Notes under the pieces: model-generated
What the model was told of the DNA's origin: nothing
The model's input: only the letters and a program-made list of their open reading frames with translations
Database searches by the model: none
Made by a program: the position numbers and the translations under genes
Shown here: positions 27,302-36,775 of the stretch, piece by piece
Numbering within the stretch: the first letter of the stretch is position 1
How the letters are laid out: each line of letters opens with the position of its first letter
Origin: Rothia dentocariosa ATCC 17931
GTDB taxonomy: Bacteria; Actinomycetota; Actinomycetes; Actinomycetales; Micrococcaceae
DNA length: 64,000 bases
Reading direction: 5' to 3'
Assembly: GCF_000164695.2 (NCBI RefSeq)
Contig: NC_014643.1
Span: 1,302,001-1,366,000 of the forward strand

Positions 27302-27401
27302 CGGTTAATACGGGCGATGTACTACCCTAGAAACACACTCATTCTTTGACATTTTCACAACATCACAGTCCAGGCACTCAGAACCCGAAGAAGGCTTAAA
27401 C

Positions 27402-28946
27402 ATGACCGACGGCCACACCCCTCAACCTGCTAAGAGGCATAGAAGCGGCGCTGCGCATCCAGCTGGCGGAGCACCACGCAATAAATCCGCCCGCGCCGAA
27501 CTCAAGCGTTCCCTCTCGCACGGACAGATGACCATGATCGTTATGGGCTCGGCGCTTGGCACCGGCCTATTCCTGGGGTCCGGGCGGGCAATCGCTATGG
27601 CCGGACCAGCCGTTATTCTTGCGTATGCTATCGGCTCGGCGCTCGCCTCCGTCATAGGCGCGGCCACTGGCGAGATGGCGGTGCGTTATCCGGTGCGAGG
27701 CGGTTTCGGCGCTATCGCCACCAGGTACCTTGGTCCCTATGCCGGGTTTCTCACACGCTTAGCCTATTGGACCGCAACCGTGGTCATCACCGGCGTGGAA
27801 CTGGTCTCTGTGGCTACCTACCTGAATTACTGGTGGCCGCAGCTGCCTCTGTGGGCGGGCATCGCAGTATTCGGTGTCGCAATTATTATCCTGAATATCA
27901 CGAGCGTGAAATCCTTTGGGGCGCTCGAATTTTTCCTGTCGTCCATCAAAGTTATTTCGGTGATCGCCTTTATTCTGGTGGGTCTGTGCCTGGTATTCTT
28001 CGGACTGCCCTCACATGCGGCGGTCGGCACTGCTAATCTTGTCAATGATGGCGGGTTCATGCCTCACGGGTTCGGCTCGGTCTGGCTTTCACTGGCGGTC
28101 GTGATGTTCTCATTCGGCGGTATTGAGATGATCTCTATCTCCGCCGCAGAAGCCAAGGATCCTGCCCGATCTGTGCGTTCCAGTGCGAAGGCTATGATGA
28201 TTCGTTTGGCAACGTTCTATGTGCTGGCGCTGTTTATTGTGGTGTCGATTATTCCGTGGCGTTCGGCGGGCGAGCTGGGCGAGAAGGTCGAAACCTCCCC
28301 GTTCGTTCTGGTTTTCGATCAGTTGGGCATTACGGGCGCGGCGCATTTCGTGAACTTTGTGGTGCTCATTGCGGCACTGTCCTCGGCAAATGCTAACCTG
28401 TATGCCGGTGCCCGCCTGATGCACTCGCTGGCGACCGACCGTATGGCGCCTCGCGCATTGGCAGCGGTGAACGCCTCCGGGGTGCCTTCGCGTGCCGTAT
28501 GGGTTTCCACCAGCGGCGTTGTTATCGCTATTCTGCTGGCGCTGTTCAGCCCGCAAGAAGCATTCCTCTCCATGATCTTCCTGATTATGGTGTGTGCGCT
28601 CACCGTGTGGGTGCTGATTCTGCTCGCGTACATTGTGTACCGGCGGGTTGAGGGCAAAAGCTCGGCATTCCGTCTGTGGGGCGGGCGCGTTACGGCGGGC
28701 GTGGGCATCATGGTGCTTTTCGCCGTGTGGGTTGCCCTGTTTATGGTGCGCGGTTCGCTCATTCCCGCGATTGTGGGCGTGGGGTACTTCCTGGTTCTGA
28801 CGATTGTGTACTTTGCGCGTGTGAAACACACACTCACGGTTGATGAGGATGCGTTTGCCGAAGCACAGCAGGCTTCCGCCGAGCACGCCACAGCCTTAGA
28901 GGAGGAAGAGGAAGCGTTGAAGACCGCCTCCAAATTCGGCCGCTAG
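27402..28946 (+). CDS. Amino-acid permease (APC superfamily, AAT type), second of tandem pair
   Basis: 514 residues, twelve hydrophobic segments, closely similar to the preceding permease along its length (KRSLSHGQMTMI, GTGLFLGSG, SVKSFGALEFFLSSIKVI all shared). An N-terminal extension of about 30 basic residues and a C-terminal Glu-rich tail (LEEEEEALK) are unique to it. GAAGAAGG lies 8 bases before the ATG. The pair probably arose by tandem duplication and may differ in substrate. Confidence 0.92.
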   Translation: MTDGHTPQPAKRHRSGAAHPAGGAPRNKSARAELKRSLSHGQMTMIVMGSALGTGLFLGSGRAIAMAGPAVILAYAIGSALASVIGAATGEMAVRYPVRGGFGAIATRYLGPYAGFLTRLAYWTATVVITGVELVSVATYLNYWWPQLPLWAGIAVFGVAIIILNITSVKSFGALEFFLSSIKVISVIAFILVGLCLVFFGLPSHAAVGTANLVNDGGFMPHGFGSVWLSLAVVMFSFGGIEMISISAAEAKDPARSVRSSAKAMMIRLATFYVLALFIVVSIIPWRSAGELGEKVETSPFVLVFDQLGITGAAHFVNFVVLIAALSSANANLYAGARLMHSLATDRMAPRALAAVNASGVPSRAVWVSTSGVVIAILLALFSPQEAFLSMIFLIMVCALTVWVLILLAYIVYRRVEGKSSAFRLWGGRVTAGVGIMVLFAVWVALFMVRGSLIPAIVGVGYFLVLTIVYFARVKHTLTVDEDAFAEAQQASAEHATALEEEEEALKTASKFGR

Positions 28947-29408
28947 AGCGCTTTGCTGATGCGGCGCATGCTGGGTTTCGTCGCTGAAGTGCGGGGTGAT
29001 GGGTGCTCTGCCGCAGCCATCACCATAATAATTTGCAGGGGAAACCTCAAGTAATGATGATTTTATCTATCATGTAGTACTTGAAGGTTTTGTGGGTATT
29101 CCCGAAAGGCCGCGAAATTCACAAAAAGTTTTTCTGTAACAAACCCGCAATAATGCATCATAGGCTTACAAGAGGGTCTATAGTTATTGGTGAACCGTAT
29201 GATCTTGTATGCGTTCAAATGTCTGTGTGTTGGGTGTTCCCCGGAGGCGGTGATGCTTCCGGGGAACATCATTTTTAAGGCTATTTAAGATGTTTTGGTA
29301 TCAGCAGATGACGATCTAGCGAGAATTTCTTATAGCGTGCTGCATAGGCCCAATAGTAGTGCAAGTTAGGGGAAGTACGACTGTAAAACTTTACCCATAT
29401 ACGTATTT
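28947..29408. other. Intergenic region with a stand-alone terminator
   Basis: No convincing gene. A terminator (11-bp stem 29235-29245 with 29258-29268, then ATTTTTA to 29276) ends about 290 bases past the permease stop, too far to be its simple end. TATAGT near 29178 could be a -10 box for a small RNA of roughly 90 nt ending at this terminator. An open frame at 29081-29278 lacks a start with ribosome binding site. Confidence 0.4.
29235..29276 (+). terminator. Rho-independent terminator
   Basis: TGTTCCCCGGA and TCCGGGGAACA form an 11-bp stem with a 12-base loop followed by CATTTTT-type run. Confidence 0.8.
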
Positions 29409-29441
29409 ATGCATAAAAATGCACAAGGTAGAGTTAAGAGT

Positions 29442-29942
29442 ATGAACGCACATCAATCCACTGCGAACCCAGCAACTTCGATGACCGGCGAATCCGGTCT
29501 GACCGTGCAGGTACCGCCGCGCTGGGGTGATATGGATGCCTACGGACACGTCAATAACGTTGCAATACTGAGCCTTCTCGAAGAGGCACGCATCGCCGTC
29601 TTCGGGCCGCCACCGTCTTCGGGGCAGAAACCGCAGAATTTGCCCGCGCCGCCCATCCCGCTTTTTGAAACCATGCCCGATGGAGTGCAGGCCCTTATCG
29701 CCGAACACGGGGTGCGTTATCTGGGGCAGCTTCCCTATACGGGCGAGCCATTAGAGGTAAACGTGCGTATCGAAAAGGTGAGCGCCGCCTCGGTGCGAGT
29801 GGGCTATAGTATCTATTCCCCGGTGGATCATGCTGAGTGCGTGCGTGCCTTCACTGTGTTGGCTTTTTGGGATGCACCTGCCGCCCGCCTCGCGCGCCTC
29901 ACCCCCGAGCAGCGGGAGCTTTTGGCGCAGTATATGCCGTAG
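29442..29942 (+). CDS. Acyl-CoA thioesterase, hotdog fold (FcbC/YbgC type)
   Basis: About 166 residues. The catalytic signature RWGDMDAYGHVNNV, with the acidic residue of 4-hydroxybenzoyl-CoA-thioesterase-type hotdog enzymes, lies near residue 30 and is followed by a helix (LSLLEEARIAVFG). Likely hydrolyses acyl-CoA in the cytoplasm; chain preference unknown. An in-frame ATG at 29409 would add 11 residues; AGGTAG lies between the two, so 29442 is slightly favoured. Single-gene unit followed by a degenerate palindrome copy. Confidence 0.85.
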   Translation: MNAHQSTANPATSMTGESGLTVQVPPRWGDMDAYGHVNNVAILSLLEEARIAVFGPPPSSGQKPQNLPAPPIPLFETMPDGVQALIAEHGVRYLGQLPYTGEPLEVNVRIEKVSAASVRVGYSIYSPVDHAECVRAFTVLAFWDAPAARLARLTPEQRELLAQYMP

Positions 29943-29953
29943 CACTTTGACCG

Positions 29954-30001
29954 CGAGCAGATAGTATTTTGACGAAAAGATAACCGAGCGCTATCTGCTC
30001 G
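29954..30001. repeat. Degenerate copy of the 62-bp palindrome
   Basis: CGAGCAGATAGTATTTTGACG (left arm, one base shorter in common words) is kept, then the centre is changed and most of the right arm lost; only GCGCTATCTGCTCG remains. Arms of 11 bp (29954-29964 with 29991-30001) still pair. It follows the thioesterase stop. Confidence 0.85.
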
Positions 30002-30049
30002 TGGTATGTGCGGTTAGGGGTGAGTGAAGTCCGGTAGTCTGGTCGCCCT

Positions 30050-30061
30050 ATTGTATACAAT
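30050..30061. promoter_or_regulatory. Candidate operator ATTGTATACAAT
   Basis: Perfect 12-bp palindrome 141 bases upstream of the MFS gene. The TTGTATACAA form resembles GntR-family operators; no GntR gene is nearby. Confidence 0.4.
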
Positions 30062-30135
30062 GTGATGCAGAAAACATGCCCGGCGGTTTATCCGCAAGGG
30101 TGCAAGGCAAAATACCACGTGAGGAGGTGTGTATC

Positions 30136-30171
30136 ATGCAGCAGATGATATTCGGCGGCGCAGAGGCATAG
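30136..30171 (+). CDS. 11-residue upstream ORF with strong Shine-Dalgarno
   Basis: ATG-to-TAG frame coding MQQMIFGGAEA, preceded by GAGGAGGTG five to thirteen bases upstream, the best ribosome binding site in this stretch. It ends 30 bases before the MFS start, whose own ribosome binding site is poor. It may be a leader peptide controlling the transporter, or the remnant of a lost start. Confidence 0.45.
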   Translation: MQQMIFGGAEA

Positions 30172-30201
30172 GCCACTATCCCTCTGAACCGAAACGAAAG
30201 C

Positions 30202-31395
30202 ATGAAAAAACTAACTCAATACTTCAAAACTCCCCTTCTGCTCATCACCCTGATCGATGGATTCGCGGACGCATCCTTCGGGTTGATCCTCATTGTTTAT
30301 ATCTCGCGCATTGCCGAACCCTGGTGGCTCACCGTCATGGCCGTCGGCGGGTTCTTCACCGGCATACTCTTCGGTCCTTTCACAGGCTGGGTTGCCGATC
30401 GTTTTTCGGGTCGAGCCTGCTGGTCTGGCTCCCTGGCCGTCTCCGCACTCTGCGCGGCAGTCATCGCGTTTTTCCCGCATCCGGTCACCATCATTGCCAT
30501 GAGCGTGCTCAATGGAGCCGCCGGAAATCTCACTAACGCCGCCGAATTCAAACTACTGCCGAAGGCGCCGGGTATGACCCCGTTGAGCGCATCCGCCTCT
30601 ATTGTGGGAATCGGTTCATTCTGCTCGATCGTAGCCCCGCCTGTGGGCGCCTTCTTCGCCACCTGGAACATGACCGCCACTATAGTAGGCTCTTCGGCGC
30701 TCTTGCTGATTGCAGCAGTCATCGCCTGGTTTAACGTGCCAGCACGGCGCGGTCATGAACTTTCCGATGCGATTAAACGCGATAGTTTGAAAGATATTTT
30801 CCTAGGATTCTCGGCTATTTCCAGCGCTCGCGCCCTCGTGATTTTCTTACCCGTGATGGCGGTCGTGGTCGCTTCCACCACGATGGAAGGCATCGCCGGG
30901 GTGTTCTACCTGCAATCCATCACGAACACTGCCTTCGAGTATTCGCTCGTGTTGGCGATGTGGGCTGTCGGGGCGCTCATCGCCAGCGTTTTCTACGGGC
31001 GCGGATGGTACAAGCCGCAGCTGGTGAACGCGATTTTGTGGGGTGGATTCTTTATTGGCGCCGCGATTCTGCTGGAAGGGCTGGTGGCGAATCCTTGGAT
31101 TGTGGGAGCTGGGTTTCTGGTAGGCGGGTTCTTCAACTCGATCCACAATATGGGTATTCGTGACATGGTGTATATGCAGGTGCCCGAGCATCGTCAGGGG
31201 CAGTGCTGGGCTCTTATCGGCTCGCTGTTTAGTTCGATGGTGCTTGTGGGTGACCTACTCGGTACGCCGGGAATACTGGGGGATGCGCGCACTATTGTCA
31301 TGATCGGCGGCGCGACGGCAACCGGTGCGGCGGTGGTGAACCTGCTGCTGTATGTGCTGGCGCGTAACCGCACGGGGCACATCCATCGCGCTTAG
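30202..31395 (+). CDS. MFS transporter
   Basis: 397-residue major-facilitator carrier with about twelve hydrophobic segments, small exporter size. The loop between helices 2 and 3 reads GWVADRFSGR, the MFS motif A (GxxxDRxGR-like), and the N-terminus MKKLTQYFKTPLLLITLIDG is cytoplasmic. Similar to MFS drug or metabolite exporters; substrate unknown. Preceded by an 11-codon upstream ORF and a palindromic operator candidate, so expression is likely conditional. Confidence 0.85.
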   Translation: MKKLTQYFKTPLLLITLIDGFADASFGLILIVYISRIAEPWWLTVMAVGGFFTGILFGPFTGWVADRFSGRACWSGSLAVSALCAAVIAFFPHPVTIIAMSVLNGAAGNLTNAAEFKLLPKAPGMTPLSASASIVGIGSFCSIVAPPVGAFFATWNMTATIVGSSALLLIAAVIAWFNVPARRGHELSDAIKRDSLKDIFLGFSAISSARALVIFLPVMAVVVASTTMEGIAGVFYLQSITNTAFEYSLVLAMWAVGALIASVFYGRGWYKPQLVNAILWGGFFIGAAILLEGLVANPWIVGAGFLVGGFFNSIHNMGIRDMVYMQVPEHRQGQCWALIGSLFSSMVLVGDLLGTPGILGDARTIVMIGGATATGAAVVNLLLYVLARNRTGHIHRA

Positions 31396-31568
31396 ATGCG
31401 GCTAGAAGAGGAGTCGGTAGGCAGAGAGCGTTTAGGGTGAGGGTAAGCATAAGGAGTAGTTAAGGTCACAGTGCAGAGTCTGAGGCAATCCGACCAGATA
31501 TATGTGACCTATGATACTTTACATATGTCTAGTTTCTCACTGAATACACCCTAGAGAGGGGTTAAGCA

Positions 31569-32366
31569 ATGTTATCTTTAGCTGTTAATCGTCGTACCGC
31601 GCTCCTGTTCCTTGGTTCTGGTGCTGGGGCTGTCTTGATGAGTGCATGTGGTGGGAATGCGTCAAATACCGAAAGCTCTGCTTCGCCTCTCGCAAGCTCT
31701 TCATCCGCGAGTTCCACGTCTTCTTCGTCGTCATCAGAAAATTCATCAAGCGCTTCGCCCAGTGCCAGTCCAAGCAGGCGGAATAGCTTCCAGCGAGGAT
31801 TCGATGTGGAGCTTAATAATGCGGATATGGAGTATACGGGCGAGGGTTATATGTATTCCACGCGCGAAAAGCAGGGATATGGGTGGCCGCATCCTAAAAG
31901 GCCTCAAGAAATGAGTGAGAACTCTGAACTTGGGCTGTACTATAGCTGGGCATATGCATCGGCTGGAATAAGTTATGCCATGAAAACGGGTGACGATACG
32001 TATATTAAGCAGTCTGGAATGACTGAGGGCGATCAGAAGCTTTTTAAAAGTATTGCTCTTTTGGAAGAAACGCGTGAGGGTAAGTATTGGGAGGAGTCAG
32101 GTAACTTCGTGTATAGGTTAGAATCCGATCGCCCCGAGAAAAAGGGTGAAGAATATTCTTGGCCTTATCAATTACAAATGTTTCATGGAGACTTCTACGT
32201 GCGTAACGGAGAAGTGCATGAAATTCCTGAGAATACTGATGGTTGGGGGCAGACTGTCTACTCCACTGGGACCCTTAAGGCGAGGTATCTTGATGGTGCC
32301 TGGCAGATGGAAGGGTTCTTTGAAGGTATCGCTACCGATGTTGTTGGAAAACCCTTTGATAAATAG
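31569..32366 (+). CDS. Putative lipoprotein, unrecognised
   Basis: 265 residues. N-terminus NRRTALLFLGSGAG has a twin-arginine-like pair and ends in the lipobox MSAC (Cys about 27), so export as a lipoprotein, possibly by Tat, is likely. A Ser-rich spacer of about 45 residues precedes a charged globular domain with many Tyr, Glu and Gly (EYTGEGYMYST, SWAYASAGISYAM). I do not recognise the domain. Base composition is more AT-rich than the flanking genes, especially after residue 100, suggesting recent acquisition or relaxed selection. Confidence 0.7.
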   Translation: MLSLAVNRRTALLFLGSGAGAVLMSACGGNASNTESSASPLASSSSASSTSSSSSSENSSSASPSASPSRRNSFQRGFDVELNNADMEYTGEGYMYSTREKQGYGWPHPKRPQEMSENSELGLYYSWAYASAGISYAMKTGDDTYIKQSGMTEGDQKLFKSIALLEETREGKYWEESGNFVYRLESDRPEKKGEEYSWPYQLQMFHGDFYVRNGEVHEIPENTDGWGQTVYSTGTLKARYLDGAWQMEGFFEGIATDVVGKPFDK

Positions 32367-32430
32367 TCGGTTATTTATTTGAGAAAAATGCTGTCTCACG
32401 CAGTAGCTTTTCTCTGGCTTGAGACCGCAG

Positions 32431-32494
32431 AAAAAGGTTCTTGGTGTGAACACAACGCTAGATATCCGGCGTTGTTCACGCTAAGAACCTTTTT
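32431..32494. repeat. Dispersed AAAAAGGTTC hairpin, copy 3 (lipoprotein terminator)
   Basis: AAAAAGGTTCTTGGTGTGAACA pairs with its partner ending CTAAGAACCTTTTTAG; inner ACAACGC/GCGTTGT extends the stem. Compensatory changes relative to copies 2 and 4 (GGTTC/GAACC against GGCTC/GAGCC) show that pairing is conserved. It lies 64 bases past the lipoprotein stop. The remaining 286 bases up to 32780 are AT-rich and hold no gene. Confidence 0.85.
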
Positions 32495-32780
32495 AGTGTA
32501 TATGAATAATATTTTATAGTTTTCTCAAAGTTTAAAAGGATAGCAGGGTATGTAAATTTTGAGAATAGTATATGGCTTAGTGCGAACGCTAGAATATCCA
32601 GAAAGCACTTAGAGAACCATGTGTACGGCTCGTGAAAGAAAATAATACTAATTATATTTCATATCACTATAAAAACTTTGATGATAGTGTTCCTCGTATG
32701 CACTCTGTATCAAAAGACGGAAAGCATCATATTAATCACACACTATGAAAAACTATCGTTATAAAAATTGAGGAGTACTT

Positions 32781-33617
32781 ATGTCTACGAAAAAGATGCG
32801 TACTGCAGCCCTAACTGCGCTCGCAGTTCCCGCCCTGATTGGCTCGGTTATGGCAGCCCCCGCCCAGGCAGAGGTGCAATCGGGAACTAACCTGACCTAT
32901 ACCTCACCCCAAAATGTGAGTTCGCAGTACCACGTTTACGCCGATAATATCGACTGGTCACAGCCCGTGGGCGTGGTGTTTTACTTCGATGGTGACTATA
33001 ACCGGGACGACGTAGATAGTTCTTTCTTCTACAACCCTAAAGGTGACACCATGCAAGGTATGGCGAATGCAGCTCAGAAACACAACAAGGTCTTTGTCTC
33101 CGTAGATACGCCCGATGAATTCGACCCAAATAAAGCAAATGATTACGCCACTTGGTGGGAAAACGCTGATGGGAATGGCGACTACTTCCGCAGTTTTGCC
33201 CAGGAGTTTATCGCCGATTCAGATATAGATGAGTCGCAAGTGTGGCTTATGGGATACTCTGGCGGCGCCGAATTTATCACCTATGAGCTTGATGCCGATC
33301 AGCAGGGAACCTGGCGTTCCGGCGGTGGTTCCATCATGGTTGGCGGTGGCGGTGGAAAGAATGGGCGCATGGAGACTCAGGCACCGCAGAACATTAAATC
33401 GCAGCCTATGTTCTGGTGGGTGAACGAAAAAGATACTCTAGGCGCTACTACACCGGAATGGTGGGATGCTCTCAACACGGCTACAGCCGGTCACGACTGG
33501 TATACACGAGAAGGGTTTAACACCCAGCCGATGAAAATCGACAAGAAAGAGACGACCTTTAATAACGCTCATACAGATTATGACCTTCCGGGCATCCTCG
33601 ATCAGCTGTTGTCATAG
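32781..33617 (+). CDS. Secreted alpha/beta-hydrolase-like protein
   Basis: 278 residues with a clear signal peptide (MSTKKMRTAALTALAVPALIG start, cleavage AQA-E about residue 31). The mature part repeats the layout of the protein at 23585: FYFDGDY (about residue 75), nucleophile elbow GYSGG in MGYSGGAEFITYEL (about 160), MVGGGGG, then a Trp-rich segment and NAHTDYDLP near the end, which may supply the catalytic His. Likely an extracellular esterase or depolymerase; substrate unknown. GAGGAG lies 7 bases before the ATG. Flanked on both sides by members of the dispersed hairpin family. Confidence 0.72.
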   Translation: MSTKKMRTAALTALAVPALIGSVMAAPAQAEVQSGTNLTYTSPQNVSSQYHVYADNIDWSQPVGVVFYFDGDYNRDDVDSSFFYNPKGDTMQGMANAAQKHNKVFVSVDTPDEFDPNKANDYATWWENADGNGDYFRSFAQEFIADSDIDESQVWLMGYSGGAEFITYELDADQQGTWRSGGGSIMVGGGGGKNGRMETQAPQNIKSQPMFWWVNEKDTLGATTPEWWDALNTATAGHDWYTREGFNTQPMKIDKKETTFNNAHTDYDLPGILDQLLS

Positions 33618-33669
33618 TCAGAGGGATAACTCTCCGAACCTCTCTGGATAATTGCTCGGGGTACGCCAT

Positions 33670-33734
33670 TAAAAGGCTCTTGATACGAATGGAGCGGGAT
33701 TTTCAACGCTTTATTCGCATCAAGAGCCTTTTTA
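33670..33734. repeat. Dispersed AAAAGGCTCTTG hairpin, copy 4 (hydrolase terminator)
   Basis: AAAAGGCTCTTGATACGAAT pairs with ATTCGCATCAAGAGCCTTTT, then TTA. Near-identical in its arms to copy 2. It begins 53 bases after the hydrolase stop. The following 170 bases hold no gene. Confidence 0.85.
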
Positions 33735-33903
33735 CGTGGAATAAATCATGATGCTGATGCAGAAGGCATGAAGCCGAAGGATGGAACGGCAAGCGAGGCA
33801 TAGCAGGGTCGCCGCAGGGAAGTGGCGCAACCTTCATGAAGATCTTGAGAATTCCTGCACGGTTGTACAATGAAACTATGTCCCCACTGTTGAGGAGATC
33901 TCT

Positions 33904-34614
33904 ATGAAAACTCGTTCTTTCGTGACTCTTGGTGCCGCCTGCCTGCTGGCGCTGACCGCCTGCTCGGGCGGCGGCGATACGAACGCGCAGAACACTGCCA
34001 GCGCCTCCTCCCCGCATCAAAGCAGCTCTGCGAGCCGCAGCGCATCGGCAACCCCGAGTACAAGCGTGAAACCTGTTATGCCTGAGCGCACTCCGGTGGT
34101 CAATGATGACTCCACCATGCAGCCTTCCGCAAGCTCAAGCAGCGCACCGAACCCCTCGAATTCCGCCCAGGTGTGGACTTCTCCGGGAGCGGTCAAGACG
34201 GGTACGGTCACCACCGCATCGGCTGACCCAAACGCGGGTAATCCCACGAACGTGCGCCGTGCAGGGGAGACTTGCGGATCCATTAGCCAGCAGGGTCACC
34301 TGAGGGGCAGCAACGCACAGTTACGTGTGGTTGATGGCGTGGTGGATTGCGATTACGCCATGTCGATCATGACCCAGTACATCAACAGCACCCCCACGCC
34401 CGATAACCAGACCCAGCACTGGGTTATGCGCATTCAGGATGCTACCTGCTACTGGCGTCCGTTCTTGGACTATACCCCCGATCGCGGTGCACCCGAATGC
34501 GTTGTGGAAGGGCATAATATCAAGATCACGGCGCGTCTGGACGACCCAGAGGCTGCCATGCGTGCCTATAACGAACTCGACCCGGAGAACCCGGAATATC
34601 AGTCCGAAGATTAA
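33904..34614 (+). CDS. Putative lipoprotein, unrecognised
   Basis: 236 residues. Signal MKTRSFVTLGAACLLALTAC ends in the lipobox LTAC (Cys 20). A Ser/Ala/Pro/Asn-rich low-complexity spacer reaches about residue 115; the C-terminal domain has four Cys (GETCGSISQ, GVVDCDYAM, DATCYWRP, APECVVEG), probably two disulfides, as in several mycobacterial and micrococcal cell-envelope lipoproteins. I do not recognise the family. GAGGAGAT precedes the ATG. A 22-bp perfect hairpin terminates it. Confidence 0.75.
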   Translation: MKTRSFVTLGAACLLALTACSGGGDTNAQNTASASSPHQSSSASRSASATPSTSVKPVMPERTPVVNDDSTMQPSASSSSAPNPSNSAQVWTSPGAVKTGTVTTASADPNAGNPTNVRRAGETCGSISQQGHLRGSNAQLRVVDGVVDCDYAMSIMTQYINSTPTPDNQTQHWVMRIQDATCYWRPFLDYTPDRGAPECVVEGHNIKITARLDDPEAAMRAYNELDPENPEYQSED

Positions 34615-34634
34615 TGCTTCGCTAATGTTCATAA

Positions 34635-34693
34635 AATACGGGTGGGGAGCGGACAGTTTCTTGTAACAGAGCTGTCCGCTCCCCACCCGTATT
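34635..34693. terminator. Long bidirectional terminator hairpin
   Basis: Perfect 22-bp stem (34635-34656 with 34672-34693), 15-base loop, AT-rich ends. Separates convergent genes 33904 (+) and 34762 (-). Confidence 0.85.
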
Positions 34694-34761
34694 GTGCGAG
34701 GTCATTTGACGGCCGGTTACGGTGTTTTTTCCTGCTGCAAAAGTCTCAAGACCGCTTGAGC

Positions 34762-35262
34762 CTATGCCGTATCCTCTTTGAGTAGAGCATCCAGCCGCGC
34801 GAAGGTAGACCGCCAGCTGGCGCGTACCTCCTCGTGTACCGAGACTGGCATGGGGCCGATCTCCACGGTGATGCGCGTACCTTCGCCCACGCCCTCGGGG
34901 GTAATAACCGTCTCGGGGAAAAAGCGGAATCGCTGATAGATGACCACGCCTCCGGGGTTCCCTAAATGGTCCGGAAGCTGTTCAGCGTATTCGAGCTCCT
35001 TGAGCGGATCAATAGCGAGAAACCGACTCTGCAGAACGCATGATACCGAGGCATCAAGCTCGTTAATCATCGATAGCCGCTGCATGCCGCCGACATAAGG
35101 TTCCAGCACAATATCTTCGGCACGGGTACGCCACCCCGTCGGCCCATACCAGCGATGCAGCAGATTCGGGTTCAGAAACGCCCCGAAAACCTGCTCGACG
35201 GGGGCGGCAATCTCATGGTCGAAGATGAGAAGTTCTTCGTCGGGAACCTTAGTGATGCTCAT
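34762..35262 (-). CDS. AHSA1/SRPBCC-fold protein
   Basis: 166 residues from ATG 35262, preceded by GGAG. The frame is open further upstream, but that part overlaps the tgt 3' end and has no start signal. The sequence has the AHSA1 (CalC-like) pattern: FDHEIAAPVEQVFGAFLNPNLLHRWYGP at the start, a central WRTRAEDIVLEPYVGG-like sheet and a C-terminal helix. Members bind hydrophobic ligands or modulate Hsp90-type partners; no ligand can be inferred. It follows tgt by 25 bases and is probably cotranscribed. Confidence 0.82.
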   Translation of the reverse strand: MSITKVPDEELLIFDHEIAAPVEQVFGAFLNPNLLHRWYGPTGWRTRAEDIVLEPYVGGMQRLSMINELDASVSCVLQSRFLAIDPLKELEYAEQLPDHLGNPGGVVIYQRFRFFPETVITPEGVGEGTRITVEIGPMPVSVHEEVRASWRSTFARLDALLKEDTA

Positions 35263-35287
35263 CGTACACTCCGTGACGGTCGTTGAT

Positions 35288-36616
<1,329 letters not shown>

Positions 36617-36689
36617 CTAGGGGGAAATGCGCTTACTCCGGGGAGGATGCGCACGGCTATTATACAGGCGCAGCACGTCAGAGCATCTG

Positions 36690-36739
36690 CAGACCCGCGC
36701 CGTCTCACCTCGTGTTAGGGCTATGACGGGACGGGTCTG
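36690..36739 (-). terminator. Hairpin downstream of the GH76 gene
   Basis: CAGACCCG...CCGTC pairs with GACGG...CGGGTCTG (36690-36704 with about 36725-36739) around a 20-base loop. No T-run, so termination is uncertain. Confidence 0.45.
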
Positions 36740-36775
36740 ATAAGCGGCGCACCCCACCAAGACCTGGAAAAGACC

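Noticed and set aside
28110-28886. 258-residue minus-strand frame
   Set aside because: Antisense to the second permease; same kind of shadow.
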